A stretch of 64,000 nucleotides of DNA from Actinomycetes bacterium. Lineage in GTDB: Bacteria > Actinomycetota > Acidimicrobiia > Acidimicrobiales > Palsa-688. Numbering within the stretch: the stretch's first letter is position 1; each line of letters opens with the position of its first letter. The stretch is from NCBI GenBank assembly GCA_021850325.1, contig JAJZMF010000048.1, positions 62,001 to 126,000 on the forward strand, given 5' to 3'. The translations under genes and the position numbers were made by a program. Of the stretch, positions 56,512-64,000 are shown piece by piece. The notes beneath the pieces are model-generated. The model had not been told where the DNA came from, made no database searches, and saw only the letters and a list, made by a program, of their open reading frames with translations.

Positions 56512-59500
56512 CTACCCACCCGTCCTGCGCAGGTGGCCGGCGCCGCTCGCTGCCACGAGGCGACCGGTGACCCCGGCCCAGGTCTCGCGGGTTGCCGGCT
56601 GTGGCTCCTGGAGGGGGTGGACACGTTGGCGCAGCAGGAGCGCCAGGCGCCGGTACACCTCGTCCGCTTTCGCTGGCCGGCCCTGACGGCCGAGCGCCTG
56701 CAGCCATACCCGGTAGAGCTCCTCGCGCACAGGGTCCAAGCCGAGGCCGACGCCTACGGCCCACTCCGCCGAGACCAGGTCACCCCCGCTCAGGGCCAGC
56801 TCGGCCAGGTCCTGCGCCGTGTCGACCACCCGGGCCGTGACCAGGAGGTCGAGGTGCTCGGCGGCCACCCAGTCGAAGAACTGGCTCCCCTGGGTGCCGG
56901 CGAAGGGCTCGCCCTGCACCATCTCGAGCGCTTGGCGCAACGACCGGCACGCAGCCTCCGGCCGTTCGTTCCGCGAACGGGCCACGAGCCGCTCGAACCG
57001 CCACAGGTCACAGCTCACATCGGGTGCCAGCCGGTACCCCAATGGCGTGTACACGACCCTCTCACTGCCATCGCTCCCGTAGCCGACCAGCGCCCGGGCG
57101 AGCGAGATCACGTTCATCACCGTCTTGCGTTGAGGGCCGGGCCCGGTGTCGCGGGCCCGGTCCAGGGGCCACAGGGCGCCCGACAGTTCCTCTGCAGTCA
57201 CCGGCCGGCGGTGCAAGGCGAGATAGGCGAGCAAGCCGAGGGCGGCCATACGACGGGCGCTGGCAACCTGACCGGTCTGGGCGCCTCTGACCTCGACCGG
57301 GCCGAGCACCGCCACTTCGGCACCGGCCCCGGCGGCGGCACCGGTTCCTGGCGTCGGCGCCGAAAGGACCGGGAGGCGCTCGGCCAACGCCAGTTCGGCT
57401 GGCGCCGTGGCCCGCCCCACGTCCTCCTCCAGCTCGAGCGCCCGGCCGAGCACCGCCACGTCGCCCACCCCCTCGGGTAGCCGGAAGGTGAGCCTGACGG
57501 GCCGTCCCTCCACCTCGCCCTCGATGCTGCAGTCCTCGTCCGCCCGCAACCTCCAGCGGCCCGGCAGCCCCGGCACCGCGCTCAGCGTCACCACGCCGCT
57601 CACCTGGGGAGCGGAGACCGACAGCAGCACCCTGGCCTCGTCCCGCCCCGTCCCCGCGTGGCACAGGGCGACACGGGGCAGGGCTTCGGCTGCCACCCGG
57701 CGAGCTATGTACAGGGGCATCGCACCGCTGGCGGCCGTGTGCGCGGCCGAGACTGCGGCCAGGCGCTCCACCACCGCTCCTGCCTCGTCCTGTCCTGCAC
57801 CCTGGCCGGCCTGGTCCGGCATGGCCCTGGCCCCGAAGACGAACGTGCCGGCCAGCATCTCCTTGGACCAGGGCTGAGCGGCGAGCCCGAGAGCGACCGA
57901 GCCCAGCAGGGTGGCGGTCTGCTCGCCCTCGATGCTGATGCTGCCCGCATGCTCGAGGTTGAACAGCAGCACCCCGTCCGGCTGCTGGCCGAGGACGGCC
58001 ACGGCGGGCCACACGTGCCAACGCTGCTCCGCCAGGGCAGCAAGCTCGACCAGTTCGATGTCAGCGTCCAGGCGGTACCACCCGTCCCCCACGGCCGAGA
58101 ACCACCCCAGACGGGCCCCGCAGCCCCGCGAGAGCAGCACCTCCAGCCCTGCGCCACCGCAGCGGACGGCCACCAGGTCAGGGGCCTGCTCCGGCCCGCT
58201 CAACGCAGCGAAGTCCCCGGCCAGGGCACCCAGGTACCGTAGGCCCAGGTCCACCCAAGCGAGGGCCTCGGGCGCGGCGACCGCCCTGGCCCTGGCAACC
58301 GCCCCTTCCACGTCAGCCGGGCCCCGCACGATCACCCGTCCCCGTGGTCGGGCGTGCATCAGCTCCCTCCGGTTGCGGTCGATGCACCAGACGACCCCGG
58401 CCGCAGCCAGGGCCCCGATGCCTCCATCGGGGCCCGGACGACGGGGCCCCCTCCTGTGGTCTGCAGGAGGTAGGGGAGGCACCACCGGGCGCTCGTGCCG
58501 GGAGCGCCCGTAGCCGGGCTCTCCCCGATGGGCACCTGGAGGCGCCCCGCTGCCGCCGGCACGGCCGGGGGCAGCGGGGCCCGGGGACGCAGCAGCCGTT
58601 ACTGGCGCGCCCCCCAGTCTGGCTGCCTCCCCTGCGGGCTGCAGACCTCCGGGCGGCGCCCCCGCCGTGAGCACCCCGACGGCGTCCGGCGGCATGACAA
58701 GCACCCATCCGGCGTAGACCCAGTGGTCGTCCTCCAACCGGCGGCCATCGGGCTGTAGACGCCCGCGGTTGAGGGCCACGATCTCCAGGTCGCGGCGCCA
58801 GTCCCCGAGGTGCTCCTGTGCGATCACCGACAGGCACTGGCCCGGCCGGACCACCACGTACCTGGCCCCCACCGGGATGCTGCTCAGGCCGGCCCCGCTC
58901 AGGCCGGCCCCGGCCCCGCTCAGGCCGGCCCCGCTCAGGCCGGCCCCGCTCAGGCCGGCCCCGCTCAGGCCGGCCCCGCTCAGGCCGGCCCCGCTCAGGC
59001 CGGCCCCGGCCCCAGCGGGACCGGGGGCGGGACCGGTGGCCCCGTTGGCGTTGCCGATCATGTCCCAGGGGTGCTGGCCGGGATGAGGCAGGTGCCGGCC
59101 CCGGCTCAGGGGCCCCGGGCGGGCCGGCTCCGTCCCGCCGGGCACGCCCCTGCCGGCCGACGCCGCCGGCACCGCAGGGCCCGGGCCAGCCGGTCCCGGC
59201 GCCCCGGTCCTCGAGGGGGCCCGCAGCACTTCCCCGTCGAGCGCGGCCGGCCCGGTGGCGCGGACGAGGTTGGTGGTCGCAGCCAACGACGACGCAACGA
59301 CCGTGGCGGCGGCCACGGTGTCGAGCAGCCGGCGCAGGACAGGCGGCGACAGCCTGCGGGCGCTCAGGGCCAGGCGTCGGTGACCGGTCAGTGAAGCCAG
59401 GAGGTAGACCAGGGTGGTCGCCAGCAGCCAGGCCGAGCCGGCCAGGCCCAGCAGCCGACTGAGCGCCGCCAGGGCCCGCCCAGGGCTCACAGAGGCCAAC

Positions 59501-59634
59501 CACCGGCCCGGGCCCGTGAAGCCGACGCTGCCCAGCCGGGCGCCGGGGCCGGCCAGCAGGTACAGCAGAAGGCCCTCGGCGACCAGCAGTGCCAGCGCTC
59601 CGGCGAGCTGCCCCCGGCCCCTGTGACCTCTCAC
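56512..59634 (-). CDS. Membrane protein joining LysM and BTAD activator domains
   Basis: 1040 residues. Three membrane spans at about 10-30, 62-84 and 105-128, an outward-type Pro/Gly-rich linker with eight SGAGL units (about 208-246), and a LysM domain at 256-316 (YVVVRPGQCLSVIAQEHLGDW). A large middle region (about 400-760) is not recognised. From about 770 a winged-helix/BTAD unit follows: VAVLGPVEVRG, LLAYLALHRRPVTAEELSGALWP, then the TPR-like BTAD helices (ACRSLRQALEMVQGEPF, ELYRVWLQALGRQG). BTAD is found in SARP antibiotic regulators; similar LysM-BTAD proteins occur in actinobacterial tad loci. ATG overlaps the acetyltransferase stop. Topology must put BTAD inside. Confidence 0.85.
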   Translation of the reverse strand: MRGHRGRGQLAGALALLVAEGLLLYLLAGPGARLGSVGFTGPGRWLASVSPGRALAALSRLLGLAGSAWLLATTLVYLLASLTGHRRLALSARRLSPPVLRRLLDTVAAATVVASSLAATTNLVRATGPAALDGEVLRAPSRTGAPGPAGPGPAVPAASAGRGVPGGTEPARPGPLSRGRHLPHPGQHPWDMIGNANGATGPAPGPAGAGAGLSGAGLSGAGLSGAGLSGAGLSGAGLSGAGAGLSGAGLSSIPVGARYVVVRPGQCLSVIAQEHLGDWRRDLEIVALNRGRLQPDGRRLEDDHWVYAGWVLVMPPDAVGVLTAGAPPGGLQPAGEAARLGGAPVTAAASPGPAAPGRAGGSGAPPGAHRGEPGYGRSRHERPVVPPLPPADHRRGPRRPGPDGGIGALAAAGVVWCIDRNRRELMHARPRGRVIVRGPADVEGAVARARAVAAPEALAWVDLGLRYLGALAGDFAALSGPEQAPDLVAVRCGGAGLEVLLSRGCGARLGWFSAVGDGWYRLDADIELVELAALAEQRWHVWPAVAVLGQQPDGVLLFNLEHAGSISIEGEQTATLLGSVALGLAAQPWSKEMLAGTFVFGARAMPDQAGQGAGQDEAGAVVERLAAVSAAHTAASGAMPLYIARRVAAEALPRVALCHAGTGRDEARVLLSVSAPQVSGVVTLSAVPGLPGRWRLRADEDCSIEGEVEGRPVRLTFRLPEGVGDVAVLGRALELEEDVGRATAPAELALAERLPVLSAPTPGTGAAAGAGAEVAVLGPVEVRGAQTGQVASARRMAALGLLAYLALHRRPVTAEELSGALWPLDRARDTGPGPQRKTVMNVISLARALVGYGSDGSERVVYTPLGYRLAPDVSCDLWRFERLVARSRNERPEAACRSLRQALEMVQGEPFAGTQGSQFFDWVAAEHLDLLVTARVVDTAQDLAELALSGGDLVSAEWAVGVGLGLDPVREELYRVWLQALGRQGRPAKADEVYRRLALLLRQRVHPLQEPQPATRETWAGVTGRLVAASGAGHLRRTGG
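58883..59010 (-). repeat. 15-bp tandem repeat encoding SGAGL
   Basis: Eight copies of CTCAGGCCGGCCCCG (plus-strand view) start at 58883, 58898, 58919, 58934, 58949, 58964, 58979 and 58994; one 6-bp insertion breaks the period. The repeat is in frame and nearly identical, so recent expansion is likely and unit number probably varies. Confidence 0.9.
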
Positions 59635-60236
59635 CTGGTCCCTCCCACCCGCGCTCCCAGGACGAGGCGAGTGCGGTACCCGCCCCGGCGCGCGGGCACC
59701 CTTCCCACCACGCTGAAGCCGAACCCCTCGTAATAGGCAACGAGGCGGGGGCAGGCAGCGTCGACCACGAGGCTCGTCCCCCGTAGCCGGGCCTCGGCAG
59801 CCAGGACCGAGAGCAGGCGGGCACCTGCCCCCCCGCCCTCACTGGCAAGCCAGTGGACGTACACCGCCCCGGTTGGGCTCCCGCTGCCGACGGCCCCTCT
59901 CCCCTTCCGGCCGGCCCCGGACGCCTGCAGTGCCCCCGGGCCGAGCAGCCCGGCCAGAGCGACCGCGAGCACGACTGCGCCCACGGGGAGGAGGGTACCC
60001 AGGACCATGGTGGCGGCCCCCGCCACCACCATGAACGCCGCCGTCCTGCGCCTGTCGAGCCCGACGAGGCACACTGCCTGCCCGTCCGGCAGCTCCCTGC
60101 GCCGGTAGCAACAGAGCGCCAACGCGGCACGGGCCGCCGTAGCGGCCCGGTTCCCCCGGCAGCATTCGCGTCCGTGACGCGTGAAGGCCCTCACCTCCAA
60201 CGACAGGGCCCGGCGCAGGCCGCTCAGCCGGTGCAC
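59631..60236 (-). CDS. GNAT-type acetyltransferase with membrane segment
   Basis: 201 residues. Two hydrophobic stretches at about 66-100 (AAFMVVAGAATMVLG, VVLAVALAGLLGPG) are followed by a GNAT-like half: VYVHWLASEGGGAGARLLSVLAAEA (acetyl-CoA loop) and RLVAYYEGFGFSVVGR. N-terminus is Arg/Cys-rich. An acetyltransferase inside a pilus operon may modify pilins or a pilus assembly protein (inference). Overlaps the TadG-like gene by 13 bp. Confidence 0.7.
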   Translation of the reverse strand: MHRLSGLRRALSLEVRAFTRHGRECCRGNRAATAARAALALCCYRRRELPDGQAVCLVGLDRRRTAAFMVVAGAATMVLGTLLPVGAVVLAVALAGLLGPGALQASGAGRKGRGAVGSGSPTGAVYVHWLASEGGGAGARLLSVLAAEARLRGTSLVVDAACPRLVAYYEGFGFSVVGRVPARRGGYRTRLVLGARVGGTR

Positions 60237-60703
60237 AGTGGGCTCCCCCCGCTGGCGAGCGCCCTACCCGTGGCACTGGCCGCGACCACCAGTGGCCGGT
60301 CGCCCTCGACCACCCTCAGCAACAACAGGGGCACGCTCTGCTCGAGGACCACCGAGACGGAGGCCCCGCCGGGGGCAACGGCAACCGTCGCCCTGCTCAG
60401 TTGGCCCAGGCCGTACTGGCGGGCAACCTCCTGGCGGGCCAGCTCGCCGGCCAGGCCAGGGGAGAGGGCCACGCAGCCCCGGGCCCGGTAGGTCGCCACA
60501 TCGAGGCCCTGAGCCCCCGCTGCTGCCGCCGCCTCGGCTGCGGCCTGCAGGGTGCGTTGCACCGAGATGGCGCGCCAGAGGTCCACCGAGATGCCCGCCA
60601 TGGGCAAGAGCAGCAAGGCGGCGAGCAGGCACCACAGCACGGCGGCCTCACCGCGCTCGCCCGCGCCGCCACCGGCGCGTCGCCGGGAGGAGCGCTCGTT
60701 CAT
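60224..60703 (-). CDS. TadG/TadE-like pilus protein (third pseudopilin)
   Basis: 159 residues, ATG at 60703 overlapping the previous stop. RRAGGGAGERGEAAVLWCLLAALLLLPMAGISVDLWRAIS is a TadG-like leader: basic, GE before a hydrophobic helix, then VQRTLQAAAEAAAAAGAQGLD. The rest forms a small beta domain. Minor pilin-like component of the Tad system. Confidence 0.75.
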   Translation of the reverse strand: MNERSSRRRAGGGAGERGEAAVLWCLLAALLLLPMAGISVDLWRAISVQRTLQAAAEAAAAAGAQGLDVATYRARGCVALSPGLAGELARQEVARQYGLGQLSRATVAVAPGGASVSVVLEQSVPLLLLRVVEGDRPLVVAASATGRALASGGSPLCTG

Positions 60704-61152
60704 GGCCCGCTCCGGTAGGGGCTGACAGCCTGGGTTGACGCTGCTGTATATGGCACGTTCCCCACCGGTCCGAGCCAGGGCAGAGCCCCCACAGGCACCT
60801 CGACCGTCACGCTTGCCGTCACCTGGCCACCGGGCACCAGGGCTCCGCCCAGGCTGAGGCCAGCAGCGTCGGCCGGTACACCGTCCCCGCTCAGGACCGC
60901 CCGGGCGGCAGCATCCGCGGCCAGGGCGCCCTCCGGCCAGCCCTGCGAGACGGCCAGGGCGCGCGCCGCCGCCCGGGCCGCGTCGCGGGCGTCCACGGCT
61001 CTCTGCTCCCACACCGGGATGCTGAGCACGAGGAGCAGCACCGGCAGCACCACGAACGCCAGCCCGAGCACCAGGGAGAGCACCGTGGCTGCCCCGCTCT
61101 CGGCGCCGCCCTGCCGAGCCGGGCGCGCTGGAGCAGGGCGGCACTGCGTCAT
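60700..61152 (-). CDS. TadE-like pilus protein (second)
   Basis: 150 residues, ATG at 61152. GGAESGAATVLSLVLGLAFVVLPVLLLVLSIP is the TadE-type helix with Glu-Ser-Gly at the cleavage/processing region, then EQRAVDARDAARAAARALA. Start overlaps the previous gene (ATGA) and its end overlaps the next. Confidence 0.75.
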   Translation of the reverse strand: MTQCRPAPARPARQGGAESGAATVLSLVLGLAFVVLPVLLLVLSIPVWEQRAVDARDAARAAARALAVSQGWPEGALAADAAARAVLSGDGVPADAAGLSLGGALVPGGQVTASVTVEVPVGALPWLGPVGNVPYTAASTQAVSPYRSGP

Positions 61153-61544
61153 GAGCCCTGTCCCTCGAGCACCGACACCCCCACCAGCCTCACCTGCAAC
61201 CCGGGCAGCGCCGGCAGGAAGCTCGGCAGACGCCCCACAGCCACGGCCTCCATGAGCCCACCCTGCCGGGTACAACGGACCCGCACCTGCGAACCGAACT
61301 CCCCTGGGAGAAGGCCGAGACGCGCCCGCTGCGCCGCCTGGGTGCATGCCATCGTCGAACCCGCGACCGCACCTGCCTGCGAGCCTTCGTCCACTGCTGT
61401 CCTCAACGCGCCCTTGGCGTACTCGTCCAGGACCATGTTGAACGCTCCGAGCAGGACTGCGACCAGCACGAGCAATGCCAGGAGGCCTACGACGACGGCC
61501 GAACCGGCGTCGTCCCGGCTCGGGGCCTGCCTGCTCCGGGGCAC
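61149..61544 (-). CDS. TadE-like pilus protein (first)
   Basis: 131 residues, GTG at 61544, two bases after the Flp stop. DDAGSAVVVGLLALLVLVAVLLGAFNMVLDEYAKGALRTAVDEGSQAGA is the membrane helix plus amphipathic N-helix of TadE pseudopilins. Contains one Cys pair (MACTQAA, VRCTRQG). Confidence 0.75.
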   Translation of the reverse strand: MPRSRQAPSRDDAGSAVVVGLLALLVLVAVLLGAFNMVLDEYAKGALRTAVDEGSQAGAVAGSTMACTQAAQRARLGLLPGEFGSQVRVRCTRQGGLMEAVAVGRLPSFLPALPGLQVRLVGVSVLEGQGS

Positions 61545-61546
61545 GC

Positions 61547-61765
61547 TCAGCCCAGGCCCAGCTGCGTGGTGACCCAGCCGAAGACTGCCTTGTCGAGCCC
61601 ACTTATCAGACCTCCGATCGCCACGATCGCGACGACCCCGATCACGATCAACCCCAGGTTGTCGGTGATCTGGCTACCGGTGCGGTCCCTGAACAGTGCC
61701 CGCAGGCGCCGGGCAGCCCCGGTCAACCGTCCGGCCCCGGTAGCGCAGGTGGTGGCTGTGCTCAT
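61547..61765 (-). CDS. Flp-type pilin subunit
   Basis: 72 residues, ATG with AAAGGAG six bases before it. A short N-terminal basic region (LRALFRDRTGSQITDN) is followed by one hydrophobic helix LGLIVIGVVAIVAIGGLISGL, the size and shape of Flp major pilins. The strong ribosome binding site and the 89-bp gap upstream suit a highly expressed subunit. It lacks the classical G/EY prepilin site, so processing is unclear. Confidence 0.72.
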   Translation of the reverse strand: MSTATTCATGAGRLTGAARRLRALFRDRTGSQITDNLGLIVIGVVAIVAIGGLISGLDKAVFGWVTTQLGLG

Positions 61766-61854
61766 CTCTGCTCCTTTGGTCTGCTTGGTGAGCGGGGAGC
61801 CGGCCATCGACTGCGCCCTCCCCGGGATTGCCGCAACTACACCTGCGCGCCCGT

Positions 61855-62781
61855 TCACCGGCCGAACAACAACCTGGGCAAAGGGGCGAGGATGAACGCA
61901 AAGAGGACCGGTGCCATGAAGACCATGTTGGGTAGCACCAGGACCATCTGCCGGCGGGCAGCCGAGCGCTCAACTTCTTCGCGCCGTTGACGGCGCAGGT
62001 CATCAGCCTGTTCGAGCAGCGCGGGAGCCAGGTCGACGCCCCCGGTGCTGGCCACGGCCAGGAACCGGTAGAACCGGGACGCTGCCGGGTCTCCGGCCTC
62101 GGTGGCCAACAGCTCGTAGGCCGAGGTCTCGCCGTAGCCCATGTCCATGAGGTGCAAAGCTCGAGCCAGGTCCTCGACCACCGGGCCGTCACCGCGCGGC
62201 AGCAGGTCCGACAGAGCGACCGGCAGGGTCTTGTTGTTGTCGACTCTCAGCGCCAACGCGCACGCCACGGTCGGCAGGTCGTTGCGCACCTTGTCGTTGC
62301 GCCGCCTGGTGCCCCGGGCCAGACGCTCCGGGCCCCGCCGTAGCCCGACTACAAGGCCGGCAACGAAGAAGAGGCTCACCAGTCCGGCGCTCCCGGTCGA
62401 CAGGCCGAGCGTGCCCAGGCCCACCGGCGCGCCGGCCGCCCAGTACAGGCAGCTCTTGCGGTAGGCGGCACAGGAACAGCCCATGCCTGCCCTACGGAGC
62501 CGCAGTTCCAGTTGCTCGTCCGAGGAGAAGCCGAGCGCACGCGCCAGCGCGCCCAGAGGGACGGCCCCGAGCGGCCCGAGCGTGCGCCGCAGGACCTCAG
62601 CGGCTGCCAGGGGGGCCCGGCCGGCGGCCGGCGCGGCGCCCAGTTGCGCCCGGGCCCGCTCCAGGTACAGCGCCAACCGTGCCTGAGCCGGGCGCTGCGG
62701 CCGGGCAGCCCGCCAGGCGCCCGTCAGCACGGCTGCCCCGGCGGCCCCGGCGGCTGCCATGTCCGCCCCCGGCACGTTCAC
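61855..62781 (-). CDS. tadC: Tad secretion membrane platform protein TadC
   Basis: 308 residues from the GTG at 62781 overlapping the tadB stop. T2SF (GspF-type) fold with GLVVGLRRGPERLARGTRRRNDKVRNDLPTVACALALRV and FLAVASTGGVDLAPALLEQADDLRRQRREE. Three to four membrane spans. Works with TadB as inner-membrane platform above the TadA ATPase. Confidence 0.85.
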   Translation of the reverse strand: MNVPGADMAAAGAAGAAVLTGAWRAARPQRPAQARLALYLERARAQLGAAPAAGRAPLAAAEVLRRTLGPLGAVPLGALARALGFSSDEQLELRLRRAGMGCSCAAYRKSCLYWAAGAPVGLGTLGLSTGSAGLVSLFFVAGLVVGLRRGPERLARGTRRRNDKVRNDLPTVACALALRVDNNKTLPVALSDLLPRGDGPVVEDLARALHLMDMGYGETSAYELLATEAGDPAASRFYRFLAVASTGGVDLAPALLEQADDLRRQRREEVERSAARRQMVLVLPNMVFMAPVLFAFILAPLPRLLFGR

Positions 62782-63713
62782 GAGGGCCGCCCCCCGGCGA
62801 ACACGCGGCGTTGCGTCGAGAGAGGGCGTACGAGCCGGCGTGAGGCCGCGAACCCGCAGAGGGAGGTCACGGCGCCCGCCGCGACCAGGAACGCACCTCC
62901 GGAGGTGGAGAAGAAGGCACGATAGGCGGGGTTGGTACCGCACAGGAAGGCCAGCACCAGATAGGGCAGCACCAGGCAGGCCCACACCGCGGCCCGGGAC
63001 TGGGCCTGCACCGTCCGGGCCCGTTCACGCAGGGCCAGGTCGGCGCTGATCTGGCCCCCCAGGTCCTCCAGCACCCGTACGGCGGTGGCCGTGCCTTCCT
63101 CGCTGGCGCCCGCCAGCGCCAACATGACCGGGTCCGAGACGGGGTCCGCCATCTCGCCCCGCACCGTCTCCAGCGCCCTGGCGTCGCCCAGGTGCGATGC
63201 CAGCCGGCATGTCCGCTCCATGTAGGGGCGCAAGGCGGGTGGCCCCGACACGGCGAGCGCCTCCATGGCGTCGTGCAGCGTGGCTGTCCCGGCACCCAGC
63301 GCGCCCACCATGAAGCGCACTGCATCGGGCCACGCCTCGGCGCGGGCCACGACCAGGCGCTGGCGCCGGGCCGCCCAGTAGGCAAAGGGGGTGCCGGCTG
63401 CCGCCAGGCCGGTGAGGACGCCCAGGACCACAGTCCCGCTCGCCCACTCCCCGCCGATGAAGCCCGCCCCGCCCGCCAACCCGCACGACGACCAGAACTG
63501 TGCCGGGCCGACGCCGGCCCCCGCCTCGGCCAGCCATACCGGTCCGCCGGGTACGGCCCGGCCCCGGCCCCCCGGGCGCGGCCACTGCGGCAGGTGCCCG
63601 AGCCTTGGACGTGGGCGCGCCGTCGCAGGGGCCGGCCCGCGCCGGTGAACCAGCGCCCGGTCCGCCAACCACCACACCAAGGCACCGGCCAGTACGGCAG
63701 CAAGGGCCCTCAC
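62778..63713 (-). CDS. tadB: Tad secretion membrane platform protein TadB
   Basis: 311 residues from a GTG at 63713 (GTGA overlap with tadA); GTG at 63716 is one codon longer. Four membrane spans and a T2SF domain (AWPDAVRFMVGALGAGTATLHDAMEAL, RVLEDLGGQISADLALRERARTVQAQSRA). Paralogue and partner of TadC. Confidence 0.85.
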   Translation of the reverse strand: MRALAAVLAGALVWWLADRALVHRRGPAPATARPRPRLGHLPQWPRPGGRGRAVPGGPVWLAEAGAGVGPAQFWSSCGLAGGAGFIGGEWASGTVVLGVLTGLAAAGTPFAYWAARRQRLVVARAEAWPDAVRFMVGALGAGTATLHDAMEALAVSGPPALRPYMERTCRLASHLGDARALETVRGEMADPVSDPVMLALAGASEEGTATAVRVLEDLGGQISADLALRERARTVQAQSRAAVWACLVLPYLVLAFLCGTNPAYRAFFSTSGGAFLVAAGAVTSLCGFAASRRLVRPLSTQRRVFAGGRPS

Positions 63714-64000
63714 CACGGGACCTCGGCACCCTGGAGCAGTTCAGGCAGGCTCATCCCGTAGCGGCGCAGTTCACGGTTGCAACGCCGCTCGAGCGTGCCC
63801 CCGACTGCCGCTGTGCGAAGTTCCATGACCTCGCCCACGTCCTCGCGGCGGAACACAGGTGTGACAGCCACTCCTGTGCCTGCCAGCGAAAGCTGAGGGG
63901 GTACCACCGAGATCTCGGTGACCTGCCTGCGCGCTCCCCCATTGCCGGTGTCCATGTCGCAGTAGACGACCACGTCGAACATGGCGGCAAAGCGTGCCCC
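63710..64000 (-). CDS. tadA: Tad pilus ATPase TadA/CpaF, C-terminal part (gene continues past the window)
   Basis: The minus-strand frame is open to the window edge. Residues such as RFAAMFDVVVYCDMDTGNGGARRQVTEISVV match the last domain of CpaF/TadA hexameric ATPases, and the FRREDVGEV and RRYGMSLPELL tail ends it. The Walker motifs lie outside the window. First gene seen of the Tad operon. Confidence 0.8.
   Translation of the reverse strand, partial: GARFAAMFDVVVYCDMDTGNGGARRQVTEISVVPPQLSLAGTGVAVTPVFRREDVGEVMELRTAAVGGTLERRCNRELRRYGMSLPELLQGAEVPW

Overview
The window is very GC-rich chromosomal DNA with densely packed genes. It uses many GTG and TTG starts, many stop/start overlaps (ATGA, GTGA, TTGA), and a recurring TANNNT box 6-7 nt before start codons, which suggests leaderless transcripts. 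The gene set points to an actinobacterium, most likely of the Acidimicrobiia: scpA-scpB-rluB-aroH-tyrA-aroA-cmk synteny, tlyA-nadK-recN-pyrG-nudix-xerD synteny, a TadE/Flp pilus locus, DUF6295 and DUF5666 proteins, and a GYWLV..AFGDA repeat module. The taxonomic call is inference from family resemblance; no database was searched.

Layout. 1-3.2 kb is a scarred accessory patch: two different IS1380-type transposase fragments flank a secreted three-module protein. 3.2-9.2 kb is one coupled minus-strand operon holding a complete ABC importer (binding protein, two permeases, ATPase), a glycerophosphodiester phosphodiesterase and an inositol-monophosphatase-family enzyme. 9.3-16.3 kb holds a small unknown protein, a methyltransferase, an MFS exporter, a glycosyltransferase next to a collagen-like surface protein, a lipoprotein and tRNA-Pro. 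16.5-31 kb is housekeeping: PP2C phosphatase, der with a DUF512 protein, ispH, two aldo/keto reductases, and a long minus-strand run scpA-scpB-rluB-aroH-tyrA-aroA-cmk-plsC.

31.2-41.0 kb is a plus-strand envelope operon: a 1298-residue fibronectin-III/Thr-rich surface protein, MoxR, DUF58, a membrane transglutaminase-like protein and a membrane-anchored kinase-like protein. The last two have lost their key catalytic residues, so the operon ends in two adjacent predicted pseudoenzymes. 41.1-49.7 kb is again housekeeping (trpS, dksA/traR-like, xerD, nudix, pyrG, recN, nadK, tlyA). 49.7-56.2 kb has an orphan sugar-type ABC ATPase, a NagD-like HAD phosphatase, an M50 protease, DUF1015, DUF5666, a dienelactone hydrolase and DUF6295.

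56.2-56.5 kb is a gene-free gap between convergent genes. It carries a direct-repeat regulatory box shared with the DUF5666 promoter, a near-perfect 19-bp stem and a strong terminator hairpin, and is a candidate structured RNA. 56.5-64.0 kb is a minus-strand Tad (Flp pilus) operon, cut off at the window edge inside tadA. It contains tadB, tadC, a tiny Flp pilin and three TadE/TadG-like pseudopilins, then a membrane acetyltransferase and a 1040-residue membrane protein that joins LysM to a BTAD transcription-activator domain.

Main candidates for new biology: the pseudotransglutaminase/pseudokinase pair, the structured intergenic RNA, the glycosyltransferase/collagen pair, and the transporter/GDPD/IMPase operon, which could serve glycerophosphoinositol use.
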